Position numbers and translations under genes: made by a program. A stretch of DNA of 64,000 nt from Helianthus annuus (Eukaryota; Streptophyta; Magnoliopsida; Asterales; Asteraceae), in NCBI RefSeq assembly GCF_002127325.2, contig NC_035437.2, positions 108,218,321 to 108,282,320 of the forward strand. Reading direction: 5' to 3'. Under the pieces are notes generated by a model. The model did no database searches, was not told where the DNA came from, and saw only the letters and a list, made by a program, of their open reading frames with translations. Shown here piece after piece: positions 26,325-39,020 of this stretch; the stretch's first letter is position 1, and each line of letters starts with the position of its first letter.

Positions 26325-26564
26325 GCAGGATCCTTCTGGCACATATGATCCTTACATTAGAAGTATCCTTCAAGGATCCCTGAAGTATCGATGATCCTTA
26401 CTCTGGTAATGTCCTAAGCTCGAACTCTTATTTACATATTTTCTTATTTAAGGATAAGGATCATGTATCCTTCATCCTTCTCTCACGAGATTTTGAGTTC
26501 TGATAATCCAGGTATCCTTAGCATATTGTTGACAATCTTCAGAAGTAATTCAGATCCTTGGGTT

Positions 26565-26967
26565 TAACCCCAGTTGTTTGGGCTTGTCCCCAGTTATCCT
26601 TGGGCTTGTCCCCAGTTTCGCCTGTAGCGCACGATGATCCTGGTATAGTTCAAGTCTTTGGGACCAGTACTCGCTTTAGGGGCTGATAATTCCATCGTAC
26701 TGGCTATACCTAGGATCCTACGTATAATGGTAGACGTACCATACATCCGTTTCTAAGGTTTCTAACGTTTTCACGTTAGCTAAGGTTTTGGCATTATCAT
26801 GTCACTACGTTTGGATAGTCGCCAGTAAGGGCCATACTCCAGTTCACCTATGATCCTTGGGCTTGTCCCCAATTATCCTTTGGGCTTGTCCCCAGTTATC
26901 CTTTGGGCTTGTCCCCAGTGATCCTTTGGGCTTGTCCCCAGTTATCCTTTGGGCTTGTCCCCAGTTA
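26565..26967 (+). repeat. 22 bp minisatellite in the E1 post-pol region
   Basis: Two blocks, at about 26565-26620 and 26851-26967. The second has five near-identical units (GGGCTTGTCCCCAGTTATCC). The spacer again holds the ATGGTA/TACCAT inverted repeat. Confidence 0.85.
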
Positions 26968-27414
26968 CTAACTTGTCTTTTATATTGGCTTAGTCCCAAG
27001 TTATATTCTATTTTCAGGTTTTCGAAGTTAAACAACTAAGGATCCTCAATCCTTATTATCTACTAAGGTTTTTCTTGTGATTATCCTGATTATAGTGTTA
27101 AAGGTTAGGATCCTAACTTGGATTCTCAGGTATGATCCTTAACTATTTTTGATTTTATTCATTATTCATTTGAATTACCCTTATACTTTGACAACTAAAC
27201 CTATGATCCTTAAAATGAACTACTTTTTGGAAGTTTTCGACTATAGGATATTTGATCCTGGATCATATCCTAAATTTCTTAAACATAATTTGCCTAACTT
27301 TTCTTACTCAGACAAGTGTAAATCAAAGTTTATACAAGGATAACATCACAAGATAAGTCAAAAGTTAAAGTTTTATTCATTCACAAAATATTTAACCCTT
27401 TAAAGTTGTCAAAA

Positions 27415-27468
27415 TTGCCAACCCATGTTTCTACCAGCAAAACGTGGCCCGTCCACATGGGTTGGCAA
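27415..27468 (+). other. Conserved two-part hairpin in the E1 3' region
   Basis: Same fold as in N1. The left inner arm has one change (CCATGTTT for CCACGTTT), which weakens the inner stem by one pair (G-T in RNA). Confidence 0.7.
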
Positions 27469-27729
27469 AGGGTGTCCATTGTTCATGCGGTCATAGCAGT
27501 GCAAGAAATAAAGGTCGGCAGGATAACAAGTGGCTTCATCCCCCAAACAGAGGATCCCTCCACCACCTATTATCCTACCTATTGTTCAAAGGATCATGGA
27601 TCCTTACCCTAAAAACTATTGTCCAAAGTACAGACCAATCATCAAACTGTTCAAACAAACAACCACCAAACAAAAAAAATTGGGCTCCGGCTAAGTCTCG
27701 AAATTTCCATCATCGCCCAATCCTGCAGC

Positions 27730-29340
27730 TCAATCCTTCGCTGCACCATCACCACCAGCTCCGCTTGCCTCACCACCTTGGTCCTTGCCTCCACCCTCAA
27801 GCATCGGGATCTCCTCATCCTCCTCATTGTCCTCCAGCTCAGCCAGGCTAGCCTTCCAGCCTTCAACATCCCAGGTGCTCTTATCAAAAGCAGGATCCTG
27901 GGCTTCCATGGCCATTTGCAGCTGGATCTTGTACATAGCTATGGCGGCAGAGACCTTGGCATCCTGGGTGATCTCGTGCTTCTCCTAGTCAAAGTTGATC
28001 AGCATCTTGGCAACATCATTCTTGGTGGCCTGGAGCTCCTTCTGAAGATCGGCTATCTTAAGATCCTTCAACACCCCAACCTGTTGAAGGTCAGCAATCT
28101 GGCGATCCTGATCCTCAACATGGCCAACATATGTCTCTACCTCAGCAAATTTCTACAAGAAAGACAAGGAATGATGTCAGAAACCAAGTGATCCTTAGAC
28201 TAGCAGGATACACAAGCAGGACAGTGATCCTTACCTCGTTGATGTAATCCAGACACTGTTGGCGGAGCAGGGGCAGACCTTGCAAATCCTCAGCTTCAGA
28301 GGCCTTTCTCTTCTTGCCTCCTTTTCCCCTGATAGGTGCTTTAGGGGCCAAAGCAGTTGGGCTACAAGCAGGGGTCTTCTTCTTAGAGGATTTGACGTTA
28401 GTAAGATCAGTGATGCCGAACTTTGAGGAAGATTTGGTGGATTTTCCAGCGCCTGCACAACCAAAACAAGATAAGTGTCTTAATTTTATTTGACTCTCAT
28501 TATAAATACTCCTTAAATAAGGATACTTACTTGACATTGTGACAGAAGCAGAGGATACTTCCTGAGAATCCTGGGTGGTAATCTTGAAAGTTCTGACTTC
28601 AGGATCAAGCTTCTTAAAGGCCAGGAGTCTCTCTTTTGCAGCAGGAGTCAACTTCAGATGCGAAACGGAGATAGCTGCACAACAAGAAAACAACAGAACA
28701 TCAGTGATCCTTATGCTAAAGGATAAGTTCTACGGTGATCCTTCCCAGGATCCTCTATCCTACCATGGGTAACCCACTTCTTGGGCAAATCCTCCCCATC
28801 AGGGATGGTATCTCTCCTCACAAAAAAGAACCGCCGCTTCCAATTAGTATCATTCTTGGTAGCCTTAAAGATCGGATGATCCTCCCCGGGTCTACGTTTA
28901 AACAGATAACGATGGGAACCAAAGGTGGTCAGATCGTATAGCTCACCCAACTCGGCCATACCTAAGTCAATCCCCTCTTGCTCGATGATCCTCTCAAGGG
29001 TAAACAAAACCCTCCAGATCATCGGCATGGCCTGGATGTAAGATATGCCGGTCAAGGAGAAGAAGGCTTGGGTGAAGGCTGGAAAGGGATATATATAACC
29101 TATGGAAAATGGGATCACAGGAAAGGCAACCCATGAATCGGAGGTGTGGTCACTCAGGGCGGAAGGATCATAAGCTTTGAACACCGTATTTGCAGGAAAA
29201 CAGCACCGAATCCTGTCAATCTGAGGATCAGCAAAGATACAGCGTTCTTTAGCAGAGTTTGTGATGATCCCTTGGCTCTTAAAGGGGCTTTCTTTCTGCT
29301 GATCCTTGGCAGGAGAATTCCGGAGCAACATTTTGAACAC
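27730..29340 (-). pseudogene. E1 antisense gene, four exons, one stop
   Basis: Exons are at 29340-28764, 28674-28531 (144 nt), 28452-28235 (218 nt) and 28152-27730, with the same intron positions and phases as N1. The frame begins at 29340, or at an internal Met (MLLRNS, 29331) that aligns with N1. Exon 1 keeps the conserved YPFPAFTQAFFSLTGISYIQ region and NDTNWKRRFFFVRRD. Exon 3 ends in a GKGGKKRK run. In exon 4, TAG at 27985-27987 replaces a Tyr codon (DYEKHE in relatives) and truncates the acidic helical C-terminus. The conservation of exon lengths between independently inserted elements supports a real, formerly functional gene. Confidence 0.75.
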
Positions 29341-29624
29341 AAGAAGAAAAACAGAGCAATCGAGAGAGAAGATGAAGGGAATACCTGTTCAATCCTCTGG
29401 TTGTGGTTATAAAGGGAGAAGTTCTTGATTTTAAATGCAAACGATCCTATCCCTATCTCTATTTATAATCATGATTTGTGCAGGGCTGTCACCTCCGTGA
29501 CATCAGGATTGCAACGGATAGTTCGTTCACAACGGCTATATATCCGTTGAGTTAGTTACAGATAAGATCAGCAAAATATAACTCGTTAATATTACATAAT
29601 TACTCCTTATATTTTGGGGGCAAT

Positions 29625-30342
29625 TGTTAGGGCAGGATTTTAATGACCTGTGATCCTTACATGATATCCTAACAAGTGATCCTTGTTTCTTTGGCAGATA
29701 GTGATCCTCAGAAGAGCTTCAGGACCAGGATCATGGATCATCCTAAGGATCCTCATACTAACGATTGTTCTCTTTATATTTAATGTTGTTTTGCAGGAAT
29801 TACGAGTTGGACCTGGTCTTGGCAACGTTATTAAGGAATCTTTCACGTAAATCTCGCACATACACTGCCGGAAATAGACGTTGTGGAGAATAAGGAAACT
29901 TAGCACAATTTACGGGCAATTAGTTAGGCTAAATTTACTTCTATTTCTAAAGGGGTAACGAGCTAGTAGTTAGGTGACTTGCCTAAAATTCGACCACACA
30001 CGCTTATATAAATTGCACTTCTGAGCATTCGGAAGACACAACACACTTCTTACACACTCTAGCATACTACACCATAGTGATCCTTGTACCTAGCTCGTTA
30101 CCATCCAAAGTTGTAAACATTGTTTATTATATTGAAGTTTGGTGATCGGTAGTTTCCATCACCCGAGGTTTTTTATGCCGGAGATCATTCATTGATCAAG
30201 GGCTTTTTCCTCGTATAAATCCTTGTGTCACTTGTGCAATTTTCATTTAAGTGATCCTTATCTTTGTTCATCATACCAAGCATCATTCCCCGTTTACAAA
30301 GAGTTTGGTTGCATTATCCTTGTGTGATTTTTGACCAAAACA
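29625..30342 (+). repeat. E1 3' LTR (718 bp)
   Basis: Differs from the 5' LTR at about three positions (for example TTTCACG for TTTCATG, and ACTTCTGAG for ACTCTTGAG). Followed by the TSD GTTAT and resumed E0 sequence. Confidence 0.95.
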
Positions 30343-30947
30343 GTTATTACAGACCAACCATTGTTCAACAAAAACATCATAACCAAACAACCAAACTTAA
30401 AAAATGGGCTCCGGCTATGTCTAGAAGTGTCCATCATCGCCCATTCGTGCAGCTTACACCTTCGCTGCATCACCTTCACCAGCTCCACTTGCCTCTCCAC
30501 CGGCCTGATCCTTGCCACTCTCGATTGCCAGAACCTCTTCAGCCTCCTCTTCATCCTCCAACTCAGCCAGCCTAGCCTTCCAGCCCTCAATGTCCCAGTT
30601 ACTCCTGTCAAAGTCAGGATCCTGAGCCTCTTGGGCCATCTGCAGCTTGGTCTTATACATGGCAATGGCAGCGGAGACTTTAGCACCCTCCATGAGCTCG
30701 TGCTTCTCATAGTCAGCATTGATCAGAACTTTAGCCGTCTGGGTTTTGGCATCATTGAGGTCCTTTTCAAGAGAAGCAATCTTGTGATCCTTGAGCACCG
30801 CTACTTGTTGAAGGTCCGAGTATTTCCCTTCCAGCTCTTCAACATTCCCAACATAGTCCTCGATTTCAGCAAATTTCTGCAAACAAGACAGTGCAAAGTT
30901 CAGGATCACGTGATCCTCAAGTGAGCAGGATAATTAAGCTAAGTCAG
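30343..30947 (+). mobile_element. Element E0, part 2: antisense exon 4
   Basis: E0 resumes after E1. It carries the last exon of its antisense gene on the minus strand (30876-30454, beginning KFAEIEDYVGNVEE after a TTTGCAG acceptor and ending GDAAKV stop), which is open. E3 then interrupts it at the TSD GTCAG (30943-30947). Exon 3 resumes at 36025. Confidence 0.85.
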
Positions 30948-32327
30948 TGTAACAACTCTCACTAAAATCAATACTTAGGATGATAATAAGTCAATTAGGA
31001 AAACATAATTGAGACACCCAAGTAATTCTGCATTAACCCCTAAAATTTCCGGAACAATCAGAATCAGGATCAGGGCCCCTAAAACTCAAGGGGGGCAAAT
31101 CCTAGCTGGATGTTTATCTACTTAAAACGTTGTTTAAGTCTAATTGGACCAAATTTTGACTCAGCAAGGCTAGTCCCACGTGTGGCAACCCTATGACCCT
31201 AGGTGTCCCCTTACGGACCGTAAAGGGTTAGGCTTACGGTCCGTAAGCATGTCCAATTTTGTGTATAAATAGCCGACCTTGGCACTTGCATTCTATTGTA
31301 AAATTGACGAAGAAATTTGTTTGATACGTCGAGTTATAGCTAAATTAGTCCACAACACACACTAATTCACGAAGTGCTGCCGCAATCAGGGTAATAACTC
31401 GATCGCTATTACGATTCATTTTCCGACTGATCAATATATCCAATGGATGTTTAAGTGCCGCCCACATAGGGTTATACTTGGTCATTCGTCGTTAAATCGA
31501 TGGATGTTTAAGTATTGCACTTTGTCGTTCGTTGTGAGAATTTGATCTCGTGAGTTATCGTAACTGCTGTATTAGTTACTAACCCGGTTGTGTGTGTGCA
31601 TTATTATTTAAATTAGGAATAATCAAGGCTAATCAGTAGGCTTATATTCTGCTCGTTAAATCTGCAATGTGAGTCATTCTCTTTTTATCAAATGTTTTAC
31701 AATACTCCAAATTTATTTTCAAAAAGTTATAATTACAGGGACTAAGTCGTGGATATCTTGATTTATTGGTTAGTGGGGTATTGTGCACATTACTATTTCT
31801 CCCAGTTAGGTTCATTGACCTACTAGGGAGGAACGTCACTATTAGAGTTCATTGACCTAATAGTGGTATGACCATCGTCACCATTGTGACTTGTCACCAT
31901 TGTGACAGAAAGCCAGATAAACTTAAGATAGGAACCATTGTAATCGCTCTTATGCTGTAATTTATAACTATGGGTCATTTCCTAAAACCTGAATGAACTC
32001 ACTCAGTATTTCCCCGCTGACAAAACCTTTTTCAAACATGTTTCAGGTGATCTGTTATGAGTAAAGAAAAGTGCCAGGAAGCACTACCAGCTTAGAAAAG
32101 TGGCTCAGTGTAAATAAATAAAGAAATATGTTTTGAAAAATAAAGATTTCCATTGAAATCACCGTATTGTAAATTACAGGGTTTTATCCCTAAAATATGT
32201 AACGTGCAATTTAAATTATTAAAAGATTCTGTTTTAAAAAGACTTCCGCTGTCGCCTAACTTAAATACCACGGGATTTCTGTCCCGCAACTCCTGAAACG
32301 GGTCAAACCGGGTCGGGGGCTGTGACA
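30948..32327 (+). repeat. E3 5' LTR (1,380 bp)
   Basis: TGTAACAACTC...GCTGTGACA. It contains the palindromes TTACGGACCGTAA (31211-31223) and CTTACGGTCCGTAAG (31233-31247) just before a TATAAAT box (about 31264). Confidence 0.9.
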
Positions 32328-32336
32328 GAAATAAGG

Positions 32337-32350
32337 TGGTATCAGAGCCA
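32337..32350 (+). promoter_or_regulatory. E3 primer binding site (initiator tRNA-Met type)
   Basis: TGGTATCAGAGCCA, nine bases after the LTR end. This is the standard plant retrotransposon site complementary to initiator tRNA-Met. Confidence 0.9.
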
Positions 32351-32682
32351 CTTCTCAAGCCACTGATTTAAGCCAATTAAGTATTTAGAAAATACTTAAT
32401 TTCCATTAATTACTATTTTGTGATTATTTGTTTATTTATCTGACTAATTGTGTACAGTATGAGCAGATCTTTATATGCTAGTCAAAATAGCAAGTAATGC
32501 AAATTCTTAAATAATTTGACTCAAGTATTAGTACCTTTATTATCTACAGTTTAGAAGTCTTATCAAGAAAATCATAAAATTTATAAATTAAACCTCGTGT
32601 GATGTAAATTTCAGTTATTTTAATAGTACCCAGTAGGAACTAATATTTAAAAAGTTTTCTATAAATTTTATGAATTCTGACT

Positions 32683-33096
32683 ATGTCTATTTTGCTAAAC
32701 AGCGTGAATGACTTGTCTGACGCCCTTCAGAATTTAAATCTCTATCCAGTAAGAGTAGAAGTATCTAGAGATTTCAATAGGTATATACCAAACATAGAGG
32801 AACCTATAGAATTCGATGCTTTACCTTTCGAGAAACCCAAGCCTAAGGAAATAGAAATTGGGGAAAGTTCCAGGCAAATTGAGAGATTACCATCTCAGGA
32901 AGAGTTAGATTTTATAATGGCAAGCTATAATACTATTAAACCTAATAGTGAAAATGTTTTTATTCATTCTCTTGAAACACAACTACCAATGAACTTAGAA
33001 CCAGCTATTCCAAGCCCTTCAATCCACTCGCAAATAGACGAATGGTTGTTTAATGAAATACAGTTACAAAACCATCCCTATAAACTTTTTCCTTAG
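32683..33096 (+). CDS. Small ORF upstream of gag in E3 (137 aa, unknown)
   Basis: An open frame of 137 codons between the PBS and gag. The product is acidic, with no zinc finger or membrane segment (MSILLNSVNDLSDALQ... PFEKPKPKEIEIGESS... PSQEELDFIMASYN). It is followed by about 370 bp of AT-rich leader before gag. Codon texture looks coding-like (long, no low-complexity runs), but no family is recognised. It could be an accessory ORF or the remains of an N-terminal extension of gag. Confidence 0.4.
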   Translation: MSILLNSVNDLSDALQNLNLYPVRVEVSRDFNRYIPNIEEPIEFDALPFEKPKPKEIEIGESSRQIERLPSQEELDFIMASYNTIKPNSENVFIHSLETQLPMNLEPAIPSPSIHSQIDEWLFNEIQLQNHPYKLFP

Positions 33097-33470
33097 TTCA
33101 AATCGAAACCTTTACCAAATCCACCAATAAGTAACGAGAATACGGATGAACTTCGCTTTGCTGAAGAACTAATGGATAGTGGGAATAGAATCCAAGAGAT
33201 TGGGGGGACAGATGAGAGGGAACGCCGTTACTAGAATATTATCTAACAAAGGATAAGAGATTATGGAACTATGGTTATGTAATAGTAATAGTAAAATCAG
33301 TATGTGTAAAATAAATAATAAAATGGTTGTATATAAAAGTATGATATAATCAATAAAACAAATGAAATTTTAGAAAATTTACAAATTTTATTTACGTGAT
33401 TATGTGCAATTAAGTGTAACCTTGGATTATTTCTTGTATACTAATTATTTATTTATAAAGTAGTTATCAG

Positions 33471-34781
33471 ATGGAAAACGCTAATAACGGACCAGTTAAC
33501 GAGATTAATCAATCTGAACACCAATCAGGGGATCAATATATGACTAGGCAGGATATAGAAAATATCGTTGCTCAAGGAATCGCCAACACTATTCCAACAA
33601 TGATAGCTCAAGGGATAGCCAACGCTATTCCAGCAATCGTTGTTGCTGTTAAAAATCCAATAGAACCACAACAAATCGTTCCTAGCAAACGTATTTCTGA
33701 AGATAACTTCAGTAATAGCGTAAACGGAGGCGATAATCATGTTAATCATGATAATGAACCACGACAAGCTCCGCTCCCTAAGAAAATAAAAGCTGCAACG
33801 CCTGGTTGCACTTACAAGGAATTTCTTGCTTGTAAACCATCTGAGTTTGCAGGCAATGAAGGAGTGACTGCTGCACTACGTTGGTTAGAGAAAACTGAGG
33901 CAGTAATTGCCATAAGTAAATGTGCTCAGGATGATCAGGTCATGTATGCTTCAAATCTTTTCAAAGAAGGGGCGCTAGAATGGTGGAATACGGTGTTACA
34001 AGCAAAAGGAAGAAGGATGGCGTATGCTATAAACTGGGAAGAATTTAAGAGCTTGGTAGAAAGAAAATTCTGTCCTGAATATGAAAAGGAACAAATGACA
34101 AATAAGTTTCTAACCCACCAGATGGTGGATGTAGATTGTCGAGGGTATACTTCAACATTCTTCGAGTATGCTCGAGTAGTACCAACCCTGGCTTCGCCAG
34201 AGCCGGTACTTATTTCTCGATATATTTGGGGATTGATTTCTGAAATCCGTAACATCGTCAAGGCTGCGAAACCTCGCACGATTGATGATGCGGTGGATTT
34301 AGCCAATACTCTGACTGACGAACTAGTACGGACAAGAGAAGAAAATAGAAGGAAGGAAGTAGCCCAAAAGATTACCCAGGTAATCCATTCGGGTAACCAT
34401 AACAATTTCAAGGAAGGAGGGAATGGACAATCTTCCACTAGTCCATTTTGCAATTCTTGTAAAAGAAAGCATTTTGGAAGATGCAAGGGATATTGCAATT
34501 TTTGCAAAATTCCAGGGCATCAGGAAGAAGACTGCAGGAGGAAGAAATTTTCAGTCTGTTACAACTGTGGAGAAACTGGACATCTTAGGCCAGATTGTCC
34601 AAAACTGAACAAACCATCTGACAATAAAGCCAAACCTGCAGAAGGAGTAAAGAGGAATGTAAGAGCCTTCCAACTGACTGCTCAAGAAGCAGAACTCATT
34701 CCAGAGGTGATAGCCGGTACGTTCTTAGTTTACAACGGTTACACAAAAGTATTATTTGACTCTGGTGCAAACATTAGATAA
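33471..34781 (+). pseudogene. E3 gag with truncated protease
   Basis: 436 codons. The N-terminus is Ile/Ala-rich. The Gag domain is YKEFLACKPSEFAGNEGV, ALRWLEKTEAVIAISKC, WWNTVLQAKGRRMAYAINWE, FKSLVERKFCPEYEKEQMTN. It ends with three Cys/His clusters: CNSCKRKHFGRC (from C327), CNFCKIPGHQEEDC and CYNCGETGHLRPDC (from C363). This is the usual arrangement in plant Ty3/gypsy chromovirus Gags. The frame then enters the aspartic protease, with D430-S-G (VLFDSGANI), and stops three codons past the motif, where the pol deletion begins. Gag itself appears intact and might still assemble. Protease, RT and integrase are lost. Confidence 0.88.
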
Positions 34782-34792
34782 ATCTTTACATG

Positions 34793-36024
34793 CAAACCCT
34801 AGCTGGATGTTTATCTACTTAAAACGTTGTTTAAGTCTAATTGGACCAAATTTTGACTCAGCAAGGCTAGTCCCACGCGTGGCAACCCTATGACCCTAGG
34901 TGTCCCCTTACGGACCGTAAAGGGTTAGGCTTACGGTCCGTAAGCATGTCCAATTTTGTGTATAAATAGCTGACCTTGGCACTTGCATTCTATTGTAAAA
35001 TCGACGAAGAAATTCGTTTGATACGTCGAGTTATAGCTAAATTAGTCCACAACACACACTAATTCACGAAGTGCTGCTGCAATCAGGGTAATAACTCGAT
35101 CGCTATTACGATTCATTTTCCGACTGATCAATATATCCAATGGATGTTTAAGTGCCGCCCACATAGGGTTATACTTGGTCGTTCGTCATTAAATCGATGG
35201 ATGTTTAAGTATTGCACTTTGTCGTTCGTCGTGAGAATTTGATCTCGTGAGTTATCGTAACTGCTGTATTAGTTACTAACCCGGTTGTGTGTGTGCATTA
35301 TTATTTAAATTAGGAATAATCAAGGCTAATCAGTAGGCTTATATTCTGCTCGTTAAATCTGCAATGTGAGTCATTCTCTCTTTATCAAATGTTTTACAAT
35401 ACTCCAAATTTATTTTCAAAAAGTTATAATTACAGGGACTAAGTCGTGGATATCTTGATTTATTGGTTAGTGGGGTATTGTGCACATTACTATTTCTCCT
35501 AGTTAGGTTCATTGACCTACTAGGGAGGAACGTCACTATTAGAGTTCATTGACCTAATAGTGGTATGACCATCGTCACCATTGTGACTTGTCACCATTGT
35601 GACAGAAAGCCAGATAAAGTTAAGATAGGAACCATTGTAATCGCTCTTATGCTGTAATTTATAACTATGGGTCATTTTCTAAAACCTGAATGAACTCACT
35701 CAGTATTTCCCCGCTGACAAAACCTTTTTCAAACATGTTTCAGGTGATCTGTTGTGAGTAAAGAAAAGTGCAAGGAAGCACTACCAGCTTAGAAAAGTAG
35801 CTCAGTGTAAATAAATAAAGAAACATGTTTTGAAAAATAAAGATTTCCATTGAAATCACCGTATTGTAAATTACAGGGTTTTATCCCTAAAATATGTAAC
35901 GTGCAGTTTAAATTATTAAAAGATCCTGTTTTAAAAAGACTTCCGCTGTCGCCTAACTTAAATACCACGGGATTTCTGTCCCGCGGCTCCTGAAACGGGT
36001 CAAACCGGGTCGGGGGCCGTGACA
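34793..36024 (+). repeat. E3 3' LTR, 5'-truncated (about 1,232 bp)
   Basis: Matches the 5' LTR from CCTAGCTGGATG onward to GCCGTGACA. The first about 150 bp and the PPT are gone. Confidence 0.9.
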
Positions 36025-36062
36025 GTCAGTGATCCTTACCTCAGCAAAGTACTCAAGGAACT
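36025..36062 (+). mobile_element. Element E0, part 3: sliver of antisense exon 3
   Basis: About 38 bp between E3 and E2 matches the exon 3/intron 3 border of the antisense gene (donor GAG/GTAAGG on the minus strand). The last five bases, GAACT, are the left target duplication of E2. Confidence 0.75.
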
Positions 36063-36777
36063 TGTTTTGGTCAAAAATCAGACAAGGATAATGCAACCAA
36101 ACTCTCTGTTACGGGGTATGATGCTTGGTTAATAAATAACAATGAGGATCACTCAGAAATGAATTGCACAAGTGACACAAAGATTTATACGAGGAAAAAG
36201 CCCTTGATCAATGAATGATCTCCGGCATAAAAAACCTCGGGTGATGGAAACTACCGGTCACCAACTCAAATTAAACAAATAATGTATTACAACTTCGGAT
36301 GATAGCGAGCTAAGTACAAGGATCACTATAGTGTATCGTGTAAAAGTGTATGAAAAATGCTAAGTGTTTTGCCGAGAGCTAGTGAGTGCAGTTGTACGAG
36401 TGCGTGTAACCAAAAAATAGCCAAGTGTTCTAAAAATAGCTCGCTATCCCCTTTAAAAATAGAAAATATCTAGCCTAACTAACTGTCCGCATTTCGTGCC
36501 TTCTCCCCACGTTCTCCATAACGTTCACAATGGTCAAGCACGTGCAGAATTGAAGGGAATATGCTCCAGGAATATCGCCATGACCAAATCCAAGCCGGTA
36601 CTCCTGCAAAACAATACCGAATTCAAAGTAGACAATCATTAGTATAAGGATCCTTAGGATGATCCATGATCCTGATCCTGAAGCACTTCTGAGGATCACT
36701 AATTGTCACAGAAGTAAGGATCACCAAACAGGATAATACTTGAGGATCACAGGTCATTAAGAAATCCTCCCCTAACA
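36063..36777 (-). repeat. E2 3' LTR (715 bp)
   Basis: Reverse orientation: starts TGTTTTGGTCAAAAAT and ends CCCTAACA, followed by the complement of the polypurine tract (ATTGCCCCCAAAAT). Confidence 0.93.
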
Positions 36778-37082
36778 ATTGCCCCCAAAATATAAGGAGT
36801 AATTATGTAAATAAACGAGTTGTATTTTGTTGATCTTATCCGCAACAAACTAACGGATATATAGCCGTTAAGATCGAACTAGCCGTTGAAATCCTGACGT
36901 CACTGAGGTGACTTATCCTGCAAGATCATCATTATAAATGGCAGTTAGAGATAAGAGCTAAAGGGCATTTAAATCCGAGCGTTTCCTCTTTAAATCCTCA
37001 TCAGACGACTTATTCAGGTACTCCTCTCTCCTTTCTCTCTTCATCTTCTCGTTCTGTTTTTCTTTCTTTACCATCGTCAAGA

Positions 37083-38697
37083 ATGATGCTCCGAAACTCT
37101 CCCACCAAGGATCACCAGAAGAACAACCCTTTGAAGAGTCAAGGGATCATCAAAGATTCAGAAAAAGAACGTTGTTGTTTCACCGATCCACAAATTGATA
37201 GAATTCGCTATTGTTTCCCGGCGAACACCATTTTCAAATCCTTTGATCCCACTGCTTTAAGTGATTATGCCTCTGAAACCTAGATTGCCTTTCCTGTTAC
37301 CCCATTCACCATAGGATACACCTATCCTTTTCCAGCCTTTACCCAATCCTTCTTCTCCCTCACCGGCATCTCCTACATCCAAGCTATGCCGATGATCTGG
37401 AGGGTCTTATATACCCTTGAAAGGATCATCGAGCAGGAAGGGATTGATCTAGGAATATCAGAGTTGGCTGAGATGTATGACCTCACAACGTTTGGATCCC
37501 ACCGATATCTGTTTAAGCGAAAACCCGGTGAAGAACACCCCATTTTTAAAGCCACTAAGAATGATACAAACTGGAAACGACGCTTTTTCTTTGTCAGAAG
37601 AGATTCTATCCCAAACGGAAAGGATCTACCAAGAAAGTGGACCACTCATGGTAGGATAGAGGATCCTGAGAAGGATCACCAGATAACCTTGTCGTTGTAT
37701 AAGGATCACTAACACCCTTTTGTCTCATGTTATGCAGCTGCCACTGTTTCATACCTCATACCATCTCCTGTCACTGAGGAAAGGCTTACTGCCTTTAGAA
37801 GACTTGGTCCTGAAACAAGATCATTCAAAACAAACACCCAGGATTCACAAGAGGTATCCTCAGGCTCAGTCACCATGTCAAGTAAGTATCCTGCTTTTTG
37901 TATAGTTAAAAACTTAAATAAATAGTTAAATAGAAATAGGATAAGGATACTTATCTTGCTTTGAATGTGCAGGTGCTGGAAAAACTTCAAAATCTGTATC
38001 CAAGTTCAGCGTTACCGATCTGGACACTGTACGATCCTCCAGGAAGAAGCTTCCTGCCAGCCCAACTGCTTCGATCCCCAAGGCACCCGCTAAAGGAAGG
38101 GGTGGCAAGAAAAGAAAAGCCTCTGAAGCTGAGGATCTGCAAGGCTTGCCCCTGATCCGCCACCAGTTCCTTGAATACTTCAATGATGTAAGGATCATTG
38201 TCCCTGCTTAGGTATCCAGCTTATTTGAGGATCACCTGATCTTGAACTGTACTCTATCTGCTTTGCAGAAATTTGCTGAGATTGAAGACTACGTTGGGAA
38301 TGTTGAGGAGCAGGACAAGAAGATTGCTGATCTCTAACAAGTCCCAGTGCTCAAGGATCTTAAGATTGCTGATCTCCAAAAAGACCTCCAAAATGCCAAA
38401 GCTGAGACGGCTAAGGTTCTGATCAATGCTGATTACGAGAAGCATGAGATCACCCAGGATGCTAAAGTCTCTGCTGCCATAGCTATGTACAAGACCAAAT
38501 TGCAGATGGCCTTGGAAGATCAGGATCCTGACTTCGATAGGAGCAACTGGGATGTGGAAGGCTGGAAGGCAAGGCTGGCTGAGCTGGACGACGAGGAGGA
38601 GGCTGAGGAGATCCTAACGATCGAGGCTGGAGGCAGTGGCAAGGATCATGGTGGTGAAGCTAGTGGAGCTGGAGATGGTGATGCAGCGAAGGTGTAG
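37083..38697 (+). pseudogene. E2 antisense gene, four exons, two stops
   Basis: It runs opposite to E2 pol, so it lies on the plus strand. Exons are 37083-37650 (568 nt, the same as N1), 37738-37881 (144), 37973-38187 (215) and 38269-38697, with introns bounded by GT...AG at the same places as in N1 and E1. A TATA box TATAAAT is at 36933-36939. TGG became TAG at 37281-37283 (before the conserved AFP motif), and a TAA at 38335-38337 in exon 4 stands where relatives have a sense codon after an ADL motif. The rest retains FSLTGISYIQAMPMIWRVLY, NDTNWKRRFFFVRRDSIP, the RGGKKRK basic run and the acidic helical C-terminus. Confidence 0.78.
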
Positions 38698-38966
38698 GCT
38701 GCAGCAATGGGCAATGATGGAAACTTCTAGACATAGCCGGAGCCCATTTTTTCGGTTTGGTAGTGGTTTTTTGTGGTTGTGATGTTTTAAAACAATTATG
38801 GTCTGTATTTGAACAATAGTTTTAGGGTTAAGGATCTAGGATCATTTAAACAATAGGTAGGATTACAAATGGTGGAGGGATCCTCTGTTTGGGGGATGAA
38901 GCCATTGTGATCCTGTCGTCTTCTATTTCCTGCACTTGCTATAACCGCATAAACAATGGACACCCT

Positions 38967-39020
38967 TTGCCAACCCATGTGGACGGGCCACGTTTTGCTG
39001 GTAGAAACGTGGGGTGGCAA
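38967..39020 (-). other. Conserved two-part hairpin in the E2 3' region
   Basis: Inverted copy of the structure seen in the other Tat elements: TTGCCAACCCA at 38967-38977 and its partner ending GGTGGCAA at 39020, with one mismatch in the outer stem. AAACGTGG and its partner lie inside. Confidence 0.7.

Larger units (their letters stand above)
30948..36024 (+). mobile_element. Element E3: internally deleted Ty3/gypsy element
   Basis: TSD GTCAG on both sides (30943-30947, 36025-36029). The 5' LTR is complete (1,380 bp), and a tRNA-Met-type PBS and gag are present. All of pol beyond the protease active site and about the first 150 bp of the 3' LTR are missing, lost in one deletion with a junction near 34782-34792. 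The LTRs differ at roughly 20 of 1,230 shared positions, mostly C/T. The gag type and LTR size suggest a chromovirus of the Tekay/Del kind, a recall-based call. Confidence 0.9.

Noticed and set aside
26851..26967. Regular 22 bp repeats resembling a CRISPR array
   Set aside because: The units are contiguous with no unique spacers, lie inside a plant retrotransposon 3' region, and recur in each copy. They are a minisatellite.
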